A stretch of 64,000 bases of DNA from Eutypella sp. D-1 (Eukaryota; Ascomycota; Sordariomycetes; Xylariales; Diatrypaceae): positions 1,860,001-1,924,000 of the forward strand of contig JAJTTP010000008.1 in the NCBI GenBank assembly GCA_023313575.1, written 5' to 3'. The position numbers and the translations under genes were made by a program. Positions 1 through 11,641 of this stretch are shown one piece after another; position 1 is the stretch's first letter, and each line of letters begins with the position of its first letter. The notes under the pieces were generated by a model, which did not search any database, was not told where the DNA came from, and saw nothing but the letters and a program-made list of their open reading frames with translations.

Positions 1-1546
1 TCCGTATATCTGATCGTGTTGACCATCTGGTAGCCGACTCTGCCCCCTCTGAAATCTGGTGGTAACTCAGTTGATAGTAACTTATCATGGCCTGATCTAC
101 CTACTACCAGAGCTGCGAATGATACGAGATTCGTAGCCACCAAACGCTCGGGCTATCGCAGAACATAACAGGTGATAAATCTGTCAAGGAGGTTTCTTCC
201 TTCTTTTTCGATCTCTAACACGATGGTTTGTATCGCGGCGGTGTGCTTAGCATGATGTCTTGGATGGGCTAAAAGGGGCACCGCAAACATGCCCCTCCAC
301 CAAGGTGAGAACTTAGCTCCCCGAGGTCGCTCTCCAGGTCGTACCTAGGCATTGACTAGCAGGTGATGGATGAGTTGTCCCGCGAGTCTCCAGAGCTCAA
401 TGCCCCTCGACGTGTACATCTAGACCTATTCCGAATGTGACACAGGTGCTTTCATGCTTCACCCCCCTGAGTCCGCCAAAAGCCCTGCAACATCCACGGG
501 TTTGCCAGCTTGAGCTTCAATGAATGCCTGTGTGCCTAGCTGTCTGCCTTCCGAGAAATTGATTATTACATGATACGATGTAAATATGGATAATTATTTC
601 AGTATTTATGCGGCGACTGAATTGTAATGACTGATATATGTGGAGTATAGGGACGCCGTCTCAGCCTTTACCATTTCAAGACAGGAACCCGAGCTGAAAT
701 GCGGATCTTCGTGTGTACAAACCCAACCCAATCGGCGATTAGCAGAGCACGAAGTTAAGCTTCATAGAACACGGCATATTATTACCTAGATCAGCTACCG
801 GCCCTGGTCATAGGGACATGTAACAAGCTAAGCTACCAAGGCATTCTGCCACGTTTCTAGAACGTAAACAGTGACCTCTCTGGAAGGTTGATAGGCATAA
901 TTGATCTCTCCTGGAAACCGCGCTACGAAACATTGACATGGGTCGGGTTTCTGTATAAGGTCTTCCTTCGTGTTGTAATTATCGGTCATTAGTTAACGTG
1001 AACGTAGCTATAACTTCATAATTCGTTCACATAACACTAGACCGCCTAACACCCACTTTCAATATGATCTAGACCATTGCCTTTGCATTCTACACGTGAT
1101 TCCGTGACGATCATTGCCACGAGATTCGTTACCATGGTGGTCTGCTATATATCTGCTCGTGTTGGCGTGGCGACCCAATATCGTGTATGGCTACAGCAAA
1201 GGCACTAGCTATAGTTTGCATATGTTAGTGGCCACCATAGGCCAACATACACTACCCACTTAACCATCTCGAAAGAGTTCTTCCTCATTCTAAAGTGCTT
1301 CAACAAAGTCGGAACCCTTCATCAAGTATTCAGTTAGGGAGCAAGTCTACAACGTCACTTTGGATATTATGAATAGGCCAGAAGACGAAAATATGAGGGC
1401 TATCCAGATGCCATAGAGACCAATACAGTATGTTGATGCTCTGATATTCCCAAGGGAGTTCGTATCCAGGAATCAAGATACGAGTTCATGAAGCCCGTTC
1501 ATTGAGCATTGGTAGAAACTTGATCTTGTCAGTAGTTAGATCCGTT
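1..1546. other. Intergenic, no gene seen
   Basis: All six frames are broken by frequent stops. I see no domain-like peptide, no splice-connected coding series and no clear repeat. The right part presumably includes the 3' untranslated region of the sulfatase, which runs leftward. Confidence 0.5.
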
Positions 1547-3091
1547 TCATCCGAACTCTACCAGCCCGCCTCTGTCTTTGGCCGATACAGGAGCCCAGTG
1601 AGGGCCAGCGGCGCTGCCCGGTTTGCTGGGATCGAAGTCGAAGCGGTCGGGCAGCTTCATCCCCAGCTTCTGCGCTGCCTGGGTGGTCATGACGCTCACG
1701 CCGTCTCTGATGAGCCACGGATCATCCGTCTGGTATTGCCAGTCCTCCAGCTTCGCCCGCATCTCCCTGACCACATGCTCGAATTCAAGCTTCCCAGCCA
1801 GGTTTTCCAGCTCCTCCGGGTCGTTTTCCAGGTCGAAAAGCTCCTCAGGTCCGCGAAAGATGTAGTTTTGGAGCCGTCGGCGCCCAAGCATCATCTCTGG
1901 TGTGTCTGATCGGTCTGCTGGCGCCGGCGTCGCGTTTCGGATACCCTCCCAACTCAGGCTGCCATATAGGTCGCTGGCAAACGGGAAATCGAGCCGCCAG
2001 GCGATGTTCCGATGATACTTGAACCTGTGGTCTCGCATAAAGCGGGTGGGCCAATAGTTTTGTATCTCATGGAACGTGTGCGATCCGAAGACGTGCTGCG
2101 TCCACCGCTCAGGCGACAGAACTGCGCCCTCGCCCAGCACGCGGAGGAACGAGGTGCCTTTTCTCTTCGGAGATTTCCCGGCGTGGGGAGTCCTGATGTC
2201 GCTGTCATGCGCACCCGCCCAGTCAATGCAGGTCGGCAGAATATCGAGGAAAGAGATCATGTTGGGGTTCACTACGCCGGATTCCCCTCCAGGTTGTCGC
2301 ACGAGTAGTGGGAGACGTACGCCAGCATCGTAGAGGGTGGTTTTGGAGTTGAGGAAGGGGGATCCGTTGTCGCTGACAAAGATCACGAGGGTGTTTTTGT
2401 CGAGGCTGCGCTTTTCGAGCTCCCCGAGGATTAGTCCCACGCCAATATCCATCCGACTAATTGACTTATAGTACTCAACGAGCTCGGTCCTCAGCTCGGG
2501 GACGTCGCTGATGAAAGGCGGGATCTCGACTTCGTCTAATTTGTAGTCTGGGACGACGATATCCCGCACATCGTCCTCATCGTTCCCGAAACCCTCCCGC
2601 GTCTCGTCGCGGTGGGGGTCCCGTAGCCCTACCGTCAGGTGGAAGGGACGCCCGGTCTCTGCGGCCTTGTCGAAAAACCTACCGGCCTCCGACGCGTTCT
2701 GCCGAACATCGCGGCTGAGGCTCGGCGCGTACCATTCCCACGGATAGGCCTCGCGGGGTCCAACGTGCACCTTGCCAATGATGCCAGTCTGATATCCGAG
2801 CGAGTTGAAGATGAGAGGTGTCGTTTCCACGTGCTCAAAGGTCTGGAAGTGGCACCATCCCTGTTGGAGGCCGTATTGCCCATTCTGATGGGTGTGCAGT
2901 CCAGTGTAGATAGTCGACCGGCTGCCGCTGCACGAAGCTGTGCTGGCAAAGGCGTTCGTGAACCTGGTCCCTTGAGCGGCGAGATTATCAACATGGGGTG
3001 TCTTGATGGCGCCGAGGCCGTAGCAGCCAAGCATGAGGCCCAGGTCATCAGCGACCATCAGGAGCACGTTTTTCTGTTCTTTTGTGGCCAT
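1547..3091 (-). CDS. Sulfatase, N-sulfoglucosamine sulfohydrolase-like
   Basis: Intronless 514-aa type I sulfatase (alkaline phosphatase-like fold), predicted to hydrolyse a sulfate ester or sulfamate. Seen: the metal-binding start near residues 8-18 (NVLLMVADDLG, Asp15-Asp16); the active-site segment CSGSR at residues 54-58 followed by STIYTG; a second metal-site motif, VSDNGSP, near residue 240. Known: in this family the signature Cys is converted to formylglycine. The usual C-x-P-x-R Pro is Gly here. No signal peptide is seen (MATKEQKN start), so it looks intracellular. The ATG at 3091 directly precedes the conserved N-terminal strand, so it is a good start. It lies next to a sugar porter and a Zn2Cys6 regulator, which suggests use of a sulfated sugar or related compound; the substrate is not readable from sequence. 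Confidence 0.9.
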   Translation of the reverse strand: MATKEQKNVLLMVADDLGLMLGCYGLGAIKTPHVDNLAAQGTRFTNAFASTASCSGSRSTIYTGLHTHQNGQYGLQQGWCHFQTFEHVETTPLIFNSLGYQTGIIGKVHVGPREAYPWEWYAPSLSRDVRQNASEAGRFFDKAAETGRPFHLTVGLRDPHRDETREGFGNDEDDVRDIVVPDYKLDEVEIPPFISDVPELRTELVEYYKSISRMDIGVGLILGELEKRSLDKNTLVIFVSDNGSPFLNSKTTLYDAGVRLPLLVRQPGGESGVVNPNMISFLDILPTCIDWAGAHDSDIRTPHAGKSPKRKGTSFLRVLGEGAVLSPERWTQHVFGSHTFHEIQNYWPTRFMRDHRFKYHRNIAWRLDFPFASDLYGSLSWEGIRNATPAPADRSDTPEMMLGRRRLQNYIFRGPEELFDLENDPEELENLAGKLEFEHVVREMRAKLEDWQYQTDDPWLIRDGVSVMTTQAAQKLGMKLPDRFDFDPSKPGSAAGPHWAPVSAKDRGGLVEFG

Positions 3092-4259
3092 GATTCGTAG
3101 GCATTGATAGGATACGGTGACGATGAAGCAGCTCGACGATCAGTTCGAGCAGCGGGTGATTATTTAGACTCGCCCACCCTCGACGATGAAAACCCACGTT
3201 GGTTCATTGCTCATCGGAATATCGGGCGAAACCAGGGTGGTACGTCGGGGTGCTCGGGTAATGTCTTGGCTGGAGGCTTGGAATCGCGTGTCATCTTAGT
3301 AGAAGGCCGAGGGACCGAAGCTCAAACGCGCTATACCAGGTACTTCGCAATGATGCAATCGGAGAACAGGTTACGTGATTTTAGCTGACCTGGCTTTTCT
3401 CGTCATAAGTCTCGCTAGACACCGGACGTCGAGACGAGAATTGAAGTCATCACGGTGCTCATCTGCAAAGACACCTTCAAGCTAGAAGACAGTCGCAGAA
3501 CTTGGTTCATGTAGGTTCGGCCCCTCGGCCCACCGCCGAATCTACCAGGCTAATTTCTCGCCTAAGCTAAGCAATTGTGTGATTCGGAGGCTGAATTGCG
3601 TTGTAAAGTGTCTTGCGATCAACTTTCGCCGAGCCATCGCCACGAACACGACTTTCCCGCGCTTTTCAGGTACGCCGCCACGTGCAAGTCAATGATTCTA
3701 CCACCAAGTCTCCTAGTTAGGTACTTGTAGGCGGAATGTGAATGGGTACCCATCATCTTCGTCCAGATTTGGGGTACTAAACTCATGCTCCTACAGGATA
3801 GGGTCATAAATAGAATTCCAACAGTCCATTCTATGCTTACAGGTGTTGATGCCACTCCAGTTGAGTCGCATTCCAGTTCCTGAATACATTACGAGTGCCC
3901 GTGCACTATGTCAGCTAGGACTGCCGATATGGAGGGCGGCCATGTGAGGGTACATGTCATTCTGGCACGATTGCGCCGCCATGGCATCGTGCTATCGTGG
4001 ATGACACCGTAATCGAGCATAGACGGCTACTATACGGCCAAAATATCAAGTTGCAAGCTCATTAGTAGTTGGGTAATCGCCCCTGCTTAGTTGTAGACCG
4101 GTCTCAAGTACCTATAGACGACCCGGCTGATTTTAAGATAATCTTATGTCTTGAAAATTGCCATAAGATGTTTAGTTCGGTAATGCTATGCATAAACCTA
4201 GATTTGACTCTATAGCCCTATGCCCACCATCGTTAAATATGTCACCAGGTCTTCTCACA
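3092..4259. other. Intergenic between sulfatase and sugar porter
   Basis: About 1.2 kb. It should hold the sulfatase promoter (right of 3091) and the 3' end of the porter transcript. Short ORFs at 3104-3388 and 3619-3855 have no recognisable motif and look fortuitous. Confidence 0.5.
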
Positions 4260-6107
4260 CTAGCTAGACCTATTGCTTGCGACGGGCGCGATGCCGAGCT
4301 CCTCCATGCGAGTCTTCGAATTTTCATCCACTACACCCTCGTTTTCGAGCGCAGCAAGGATGCGTCCGGCACCGTGAGTCTGATAGGACTTGAACTGCCA
4401 GGCCCATAGCTTGGCAGCGAAAAGTTCGTCGACCTCCTCGAGTGAACGCCCCTATCACGGTGTTAGCGACATCAGGTTCCCTCACGAGAAAAGGGAGGTA
4501 TAGGGGAAGAGTCTTGCTTACTTTCAGCTCCGGGAAGAAGAGGATGCCCCAGATGACACTAAACAAGGCCACAGATCCAAAGATCCAACCGATATGGACC
4601 CCCATAGAGGGAAGCAGATAGGGTGTCACGAATGTCACGAGGAACGCGGCCGCTACGTCGCACGCCGTGCCGAAGGCCTAGGAAGCTGTTAGAACCATAG
4701 CGTCGAATAAGTGAGGGAGGACTTCACCATGATCTTCTTTCTCATTCGTACGCCGCCGATCTCTGCGCCCGTAAGGAAGGAATTGTTCGTGGCCGAGATG
4801 CGCGTGAATGCCGGGAGGAGCATGAAGCAGGCGAGCATCATGTTGGTCTGGTCTGTGGTCTGGTCCTTGATCGTGCCGAGTCCTGAGGCGAGGTACAGCA
4901 GGAGACAGGCTACGGCGCCACCGTAGATGAGCAGGGGACGGCGGCCGGTGATGTCGAAGAGAACGACGGGCGTGAAGTTTCCGACCACGCCTAGGACCTG
5001 TCCAATGATGTTGTACGTGAAGGACATGGCCCCAAGGCCCTGCTCTACATAGAAGGTGGCAGCGTAGGACTGCACAAATTGGTTGCCATTCGTTTGTTGG
5101 ATGCAGAATAGAGTGGCACAAATCTAGGCGGGGTTAGACATGATCCCTTACGTTGTTGGAGTATGGCGGTACTCACCCATGTGCGTCTCAGGTAGTTCCC
5201 CCTGAAGAGGTCCAGCCAGGTGCCCTGCTCAGTCGCGAGGGACTGGTTGATGAGTTGCTCGAGCGCATCGGCTTCGGTCGCGGTCGCACCACTGTCGACG
5301 TCGTGCCTGGGGCGAATTTTGTCCAGAACCTGCTTGGCTTCCTGCTTGCGCCCGTGCAGGAGAAGCCATCGTGGGGACTCTGGCGTAAGTGGCACCAGAG
5401 CAAGCAGAAGAACGGCTGGGACGAATTGCATAGCTGTGGGGATGATCCACCCTTTATCTGCGGTCTCATCTGCATAAGCGCGAGACATGCCCGCGCCCCA
5501 GAGGTTGCCGAGGCCGGTCAGGAACATGAGCGAGCCGGACAGAATACCCCGCGTCGCGGCGGGAGAGACCTCGGCGTTGTAGGCCGGGCAGACGTTCTCG
5601 ACGAAGCCGACAGCGAAGTACGCAATGATGCGGCCAACCGTAAACTGGGCCCAGTGGTGGGATGTCAACTCGACTATGAATGGGCTATCAGTATCTATAC
5701 ACTGCACAGGGAAGCGTCGTCGGAGGCTCACTAATAACGGCAATTATCTGTATGGCGGCGATGGTATACGCGGATTTCTTATATCCCGTCCACTCGATAT
5801 AGGGCTCAGCCAAGAAGCACCCCAGGATTTTACCCGTCCATGGCAAGGAGTTCATCAAGGCCTTCCTCGTGGGCGGTAGCGTGATCTTCCCCGTCCCATC
5901 GTCGACGCCGAAACGGTTCAGGAAGGAGGGCAGAGCCTGCAATGAACCGAACGAGCCCGTGTCACTAGAGCGCACCTTGTTAGTGAAGACCGGCGACACG
6001 ACGCGAAGAGGGGCGACTCACATCCCGAATAAGATGGCGCCCTGCAGGAACACTACGCAGCTGAAGACAAGGTAGGGTGTCAACTGACGTCGCGCCTTGA
6101 GCAGCAT
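4260..6107 (-). CDS. MFS sugar transporter (hexose/alpha-glucoside porter type)
   Basis: Six exons on the minus strand: 6107-6022, 5964-5732, 5673-5177, 5123-4728, 4677-4522 and 4451-4260, total 1560 nt, 519 aa. All junctions are GT-AG and every join is in frame. Sugar-porter signatures seen: ILFGIDTGSFGS in TM1 (across intron 1), TVGRIIAYFAVGF, PESPRWLL at the end of TM6, FDITGRRPLL in the second half, and PELKGRSLEEVDELF after TM12 (across the last intron). Length is normal for fungal sugar porters. The role is proton-coupled or facilitated sugar uptake at the plasma membrane; the substrate is not predictable. It is transcribed away from the double-zinc-cluster regulator across a ~620-bp shared promoter. 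The start at 6107 gives the usual short N-terminus before TM1. Confidence 0.9.
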
Positions 6108-6726
6108 GGTGTCGATCGCGAGCACGAACGGTTGCTGATTTGCAGGCAGGTTATGATGGCAGAGCAAACGAAGACGCCATGGGGAGACGGCTCTTATAAC
6201 TCCAAGAGCATGCTGCGTTTCGGAAAACCTGGTCGCTGGTAGCAGGAACTGGTATCACATCTTCAAGACGGACCTCCAGAGCGGAGCCGCCAAGCCTCGA
6301 TTCCCCGGCCTGTCGCTGTGGGTCTCCACGGGTCGTCGGGTCTCTGTCTGTATGGCCGAGAGACTTCCACGATGAGATGGTGCAATCGCGGACCAGACCG
6401 CACTAGACGCTTTAGGGGAAAAGCACGAACTATACCCCGGCTCCACCCCCTATCATATAATTGCCAGGCTAGGCTGAATCCATCGCTAGGTCGAGGGCCA
6501 TGCATGTCATGAACAAGGCTCTGGCTTTGTAATATGGAAAGTTCACGTCACACAGCGGCATATAGGGTCAGAGTAGTAGGGTAAGGGTTTGAAGTTCACA
6601 TCCTCTATCCTCTGCATGTCCACCGCGTCGCACCGCGATTCCGTCAGCGCCCACATATCGAACCTGGCCCCCTTCTTCTCCCATGATAATGCGTAGATCC
6701 CTGAGCCCGAAGTCCCGAACGCGACG
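6108..6726. promoter_or_regulatory. Shared promoter of porter and regulator
   Basis: The 619 bp between the divergent start codons of the porter (6107, -) and the regulator (6727, +). It contains several CGG/CCG triplets, the half-sites used by Zn2Cys6 proteins, including the pair at 6389-6400. Co-regulation or autoregulation is an inference from geometry. Confidence 0.45.
6389..6400. promoter_or_regulatory. Candidate Zn2Cys6 site, CGG-N6-CCG
   Basis: An everted/inverted triplet pair, CGG ACCAGA CCG, lies midway between the divergent genes. Dimeric Zn2Cys6 proteins bind CGG triplets with protein-specific spacing. A chance occurrence is possible in GC-rich DNA, so this is only a candidate. 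Confidence 0.3.
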
Positions 6727-9700
6727 ATGGGCTGTAGGGTCTGCCGCGCGCGCAAGGTGGGTAATGATTAATCCGGCACCAGATCCCTCCACACCCTCTT
6801 CTTCGCTGGCTTACGCGCCGGGCTGTGCTGTCGCGTAGGTGAAATGCGATGAGCGCCCGAACGGATGCGGCAATTGTCAGCGCCTGGGACTCGACTGCGT
6901 CGGCCTGTCGAACTCCTCGCCCTCCACCGCCTCTGGCGATAGCCCGGGGTCTCCCGCGGCGGCCAGGACGAGGAGGACCTACCGGTCTTGCGGAAGCTGT
7001 AGGGTCTCCAAGACTAAATGCGATGGCCAGAGGCCCAGGTGTTTCCGATGTAGAGCCAGGTCCACCCAGTGCATCTACAACGCTGGCCCCGAGCCGCGCT
7101 GGGCCTTGCGCCTCTCGACCGCGTCCCCGCAAGAGGCACCGGCGATACTTAGCGAGAGCCCCGAAGCTGCGGAGACTACTACCGAATCTCATGATGGGGC
7201 GGTGGTAGGGCCGCCGACTACCATGCGCGGGCAGGCAAATGCCCCGCCTAAACCCGATTCTCTCCTCACATCGGCATCCACGGTCCCATTAGGTGACGGC
7301 GAATCCTTGATCACCCCGTCAACTAGTGAATGCGCGAGTTCAGAACCTTTGTCCTGGTGAGTAGGTTTCCTGGGTGCATTACATTACATTACTTACCCTA
7401 CCCTAATACCGTGTCTCCCGTCTTCATTCTACTACTTTTCCTAGGGAACGATGTGACCCATTCCTAACGTAGAAAAATCGCAAGGCTCTTGTCCCCGGAC
7501 CTCCCGACGGAGAAAGCGCTCCTCCGCGAACTAGTGGAACAGTATTTTAACAACGTCCACCACCTGCGCTGCTTCGCCTTCGTCCATAAGCCCTCCTTCA
7601 TGAGGCAGCTAGATCAGGGCTGGCAGGACCGCGACCGCAAAGACGATGCTCTCCTTTACATGATCTGTGCCCAGGGCGCCAAGTAAGTCACCGCCAAGGC
7701 TTTCTCCTCGCTCATCCGGAGCCAATCTGTTAATATATTTCTCAAAGATTCTACGCTCTAGAACACGCCGGCAGCAGGGAGTCTGTCCCGACGAGTCTGA
7801 TTCACTCGGCCGGGAACCAGTGGGCGCGGGCCGCGGAGCGGCTGATCTTCGCAAACTACGGCAAGGTGTCCGTTTCCAATCTCATGGTGAGTCATCACAC
7901 GAGCGTGGCTGCATCTTCACTCCCCGCTTCTAAGTCTCGTCGCACTCCCTTCCCCTTGGGCCACCGACCCCAGACGAGGGTCACCCTGCTGATGCAAGTC
8001 ACAGGCCATGGTCCTCCTCTACGACTTCCAATTTCGCGTAGGCGGCTACACGCAAGCCCTGATGTTGAGCGGGCTAGTAACCCGCATGGCGCACGCGCTG
8101 CAGCTGAACCTAGAGTGCGCGCCGGACGCCAAGGCCGGCCCATCCGTGCTCTGGCGCGAGACGAGACGCCGCCTGATGTGGGCCTGCTACGTCTTGGATG
8201 CCTGGACGGGCAGCGGCGTCGACCAGCTTACCCTGCTTCGCGAGCAGGATATCGAGATCCAACTCCCGTGCGATGAGCCCGATTTCCTCCTCCAGAGACC
8301 GTGCACTACTTCGAAGCTCGAGGCCCGCTATGCTTCGCTCGATTTGTCGGGGCAGCACACGGGGCTGATGGCCTGCTATATCCACCTCGTGGCCATCTGG
8401 AAGCGCATTGTGCGGTAAGGGGCACCTTCCAATATTCTCATGACATGGGTAGGTGGCTAAGAAGTGATGTCGATAGATACGTCAAGCATCTGGACGAGGC
8501 ACAGCCACCATGGCAAGCAGGATCGGAGTTCGCCTCGCTCCGCGCAGCGCTGCAGTCGTGGCGCGCAGGGCTCTCGGCGTCCTGTCTCGACTTCTCGCTT
8601 GAATCTATCTACATCCGGCTAGAGTCTTCGCAGCTCGGCGCGCTGGCCTTGCTGCACTGCACCTACCACAACGCGATGTGCGATCTCTACCGCATCGCGA
8701 TGCCCGAGCTGTTCAAGCTTCCCCCGCTGATCCCGACGGCCCCCGAGCACGCCGCCTTTCTTGAGGACCTCCAGACTGAGAGCTTCTACCATGCCCAGGA
8801 CATGGCGATCGTCCTTGCCGAGGCCGCCAGCCGTGGCGCCCGCTTCCTTGCCGACTCTGCCCTCCCTACTTATACGTATAATAGCAGCCGCGTCATGCTG
8901 TACTATCTCGCCCGCTTGATCGACCTCAGCCGCCCGACGGCTAGGATGATGGTGGAGGATACGATCAGACATGTGCGGAGTAATACGAAAGTGCTGCGGA
9001 TGATGGCGGTCACGATCCCGCTGGCTCAACCACTGGTAAGGTCCCCAACATTAGCGCCTCGACTGTATTATCTGTCAATGAGCAAGCAAGCTAACGGTTT
9101 TTGCAGTGTATCGCGCTCGATAGGTGGCTCCGCAAGGTAATCACGAGCTTCAACAGGGTGGACATGACGGCGCACATTGGACCACAGGACCCGTCAGACG
9201 TCAACGAAACGAGGTGGTAAGTAGTTAACTAACCCCCTTTCCAAAATAATTTCGCCGCCGCCTCTTCCCCGAGTCTAACACACAAGCAGGTCCGAGACGA
9301 CGCCGGAATTCATGATGCAGAGCAAGCCCGACGACGTCCTCAACCCTCTGTCCCTCTATCGGTTAGCACGCAAGGCCGTCAAGGAAGGTGGCGCAGCCTC
9401 TGAGCATCTCACTGGGTCGCTGCGCTCGGGGGAAGCCGGGTCCTCGCTTTCGGAATCTTCTGGACAGTCGCGGACGACGCCGACGCCGACGCCGCAGCGG
9501 GATCCCAGCGGTGCGAACAGGAGTGGCGGCGCAGGGTCCTGGCTGCCGTTGTCCGCGGAGACGGTTGCGGCGGAGACGCCGCCGCTTGGGACCACGGGCC
9601 TCGCGCCGGAACCGGTGTTATCTGGGAACCCTGTGCTAGGCGAGCAGGTCACGCTGGACCTCAGCGATCTCCAGTTTTACCCGCCTTGGGATCTCGAGGG

Positions 9701-9797
9701 CCTGGTTGATCCTGGTGATGCTAGGATGGATGAATCTGGGCAGGCTGCCTGGCTGAGATTTGGAGATCGGACTGAGGTCCAGAGAGGTGGGGACTAA
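6727..9797 (+). CDS. Transcription factor with two tandem Zn2Cys6 clusters
   Basis: Eight exons: 6727-6756, 6839-7356, 7485-7682, 7748-7886, 8005-8414, 8453-9035, 9107-9216 and 9290-9797; 2496 nt, 831 aa. The 30-nt first exon ends inside the first zinc cluster, and an in-frame stop lies upstream of this ATG. Cluster 1 has Cys at 3, 6, 13, 20, 23 and 30; cluster 2 at 61, 64, 71, 78, 81 and 88. Both have CX2CX6CX6CX2CX6C spacing. A fungal-specific transcription factor domain follows (HHLRCFAFVHKPSF, CAQGAKFYALE, FQFRVGGYTQALML, RRRLMWACYVLDAW). The C-terminus is acidic and low-complexity, as in activation regions. Intron 2 uses a CAAG acceptor 20 nt after a CTAAC branch site; the nearer TAG would create a stop. 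It is a nuclear DNA-binding regulator, probably of the adjoining porter and sulfatase (inference). Confidence 0.88.
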
Positions 9798-11641
9798 GCT
9801 GGGAAGTCTCTGATGCAGGGATGTGGTAACTCATGTAGCCTTTGTTAAGTAATTATTATTTGAGTGAGAGGGCTGTTTGCTAGTAGTTCTACCTTGTGAT
9901 TGCTTTGATAATATGGTGTAACCTTGACATATGTTTGCAATGCTTAAGCGTTAGGTGTTGGGTGCCTACATCTCCTGAGAAAGGCAGGCACTCTTGTTCA
10001 TAGAAGGGACTTCATTTAGCCATATCTACCAAGAATGGACATTGGCCTATGATTTGTGCATACAAGAAGACAAAGAGTGTTGCTCAAGCTGGTACATCAT
10101 CTCCTTCAGTAGGAGGTGAAGTTATGTAATCACCGACTAGACCATAACAGGCTAAGAGCGTTATCCAGTCCAGTCTGTGGCTGACACCCTGATTTGTGGC
10201 TCACAGAGAATGGCTTAGAAAGTATCCGCTTACTACACCTCCAGAATCCCTTTGTTACGTATCTTGTTCCTGGACCAAACTTGGAATGACATGACCACCA
10301 TATTCAAGTCTATCCTTATCCCCAAGGTAAAGTTGACTGAACCAGAGAGACCTTCCGTATGTTAAGAGCTCTTATCTATTCTTCTGCTCTCACTTCTTGT
10401 CACTCTCTATGCAACATGTCTTCTCTGCTGAGAGAGAGAGACTTCGTGATGCAGCGGCAGTTCTGTGGTCGCCCGTTGTCATTTCTCCTTAGGCGGCAAG
10501 GACCCTCCAGGTAAGTTTTTAATGGTGAGTTATCTCCAGGTTCTTTCCTGCCAGGAGGGGTTCAAACCTGATATATCTTGTTCACTCTATCAATCCGATG
10601 CCATCCTGAGGTTTGTGTCTGTGTAAAGACCCTACAAACCTGGACTGGCCATCTTCACTTGACAAGCACGGCATTGTCTGTCTCCTTTGATGCTCTTCGG
10701 AGGTTCTCCTTGCGATGCTTGGCATACCTTGTCGGCCGATATTTTCCCGTTCGCCATTCCTCAATTGGATTAGCGTTATATAGCACCCCAAGGCCCCAAG
10801 ACCCCCCAACTTTGTGCATCTGCCTTGCCTGTCTACCAGATGATAGTGGGCTTGCCTGCCTAATCTGACTCACTGAGAAAAGCAGTGATGACAGCAACGT
10901 TTAGGGCCCTTAGGCAGAGAGGTAGGCACACCTGGGGTGTATACTGATGGTGAGTGTTAGGGAAGCTCACACGGAAACTCTGGAAGCTTTTATCGGCATT
11001 CTAGTGCAACCTAACACATAGAACCCAGCCTTCACCATGGATAACACAGCCAGCCAACAACATACTTACATACCTATAAGTAGGTAGGTACATACAAGGC
11101 TTGGGTTACCTGGATCAGCAACGTTTTTTTCTTGCTTTGCGCCCGCCTAACTAGACCTGAGAGAGAGAGAGAGCTTTACCGGCCAGCCTGACAAGCAAGC
11201 CCTGGAGCCTGCCTTCCCCCCCATCTATCCCGCTATCCCGCTATTACACACACCTACAAGACCTACCACCGGTGGACTTGCCTTGCCCTGCCTTGCCTTG
11301 CCCGCCATTTAATTTTTTTTTCTTTCTTGACCTTGGACCAACCAAACCGACCGACCGCCACGACCGACCAAGACTCCGAGAAAAAACAACTTCAGAACTT
11401 TGTTTTTTTTTCTCTCCCATAACATCCGACAATTTTTTTTACGACTTATCAAAATTCTTGATATTCCACGACGAACTACGACTTATCGATTGAATATTTC
11501 TCAATAGCATCGCGTCGAATACTTATATCGCACGATATCAATAACTCAGATATCCCCTCCGTATTCTTCATATCGCGATACGTTACGCGCGCACACACGA
11601 CGGTACGATTAACTTTTCAACCAACTCGATAAATATAAACA
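9798..11641. other. Intergenic, H2A.Z upstream region
   Basis: The 1.8 kb carries no coding series. Close to H2A.Z it becomes pyrimidine/purine skewed: a GA run near 11160-11172, CCTTG-type repeats near 11279-11305 and T tracts near 11310-11440. Such tracts are common in promoters and leaders of highly expressed fungal genes. ORFs at 10578-10897 lack any motif. Confidence 0.5.

Noticed and set aside
2639..3100. Plus-strand ORF opposite the sulfatase start
   Set aside because: Antisense shadow; no motif.
7466..7473. CGTAG as acceptor of intron 2 in the double-zinc regulator
   Set aside because: It lies too close to the CTAAC branch and gives an in-frame TGA at the junction; the CAAG acceptor restores the frame.
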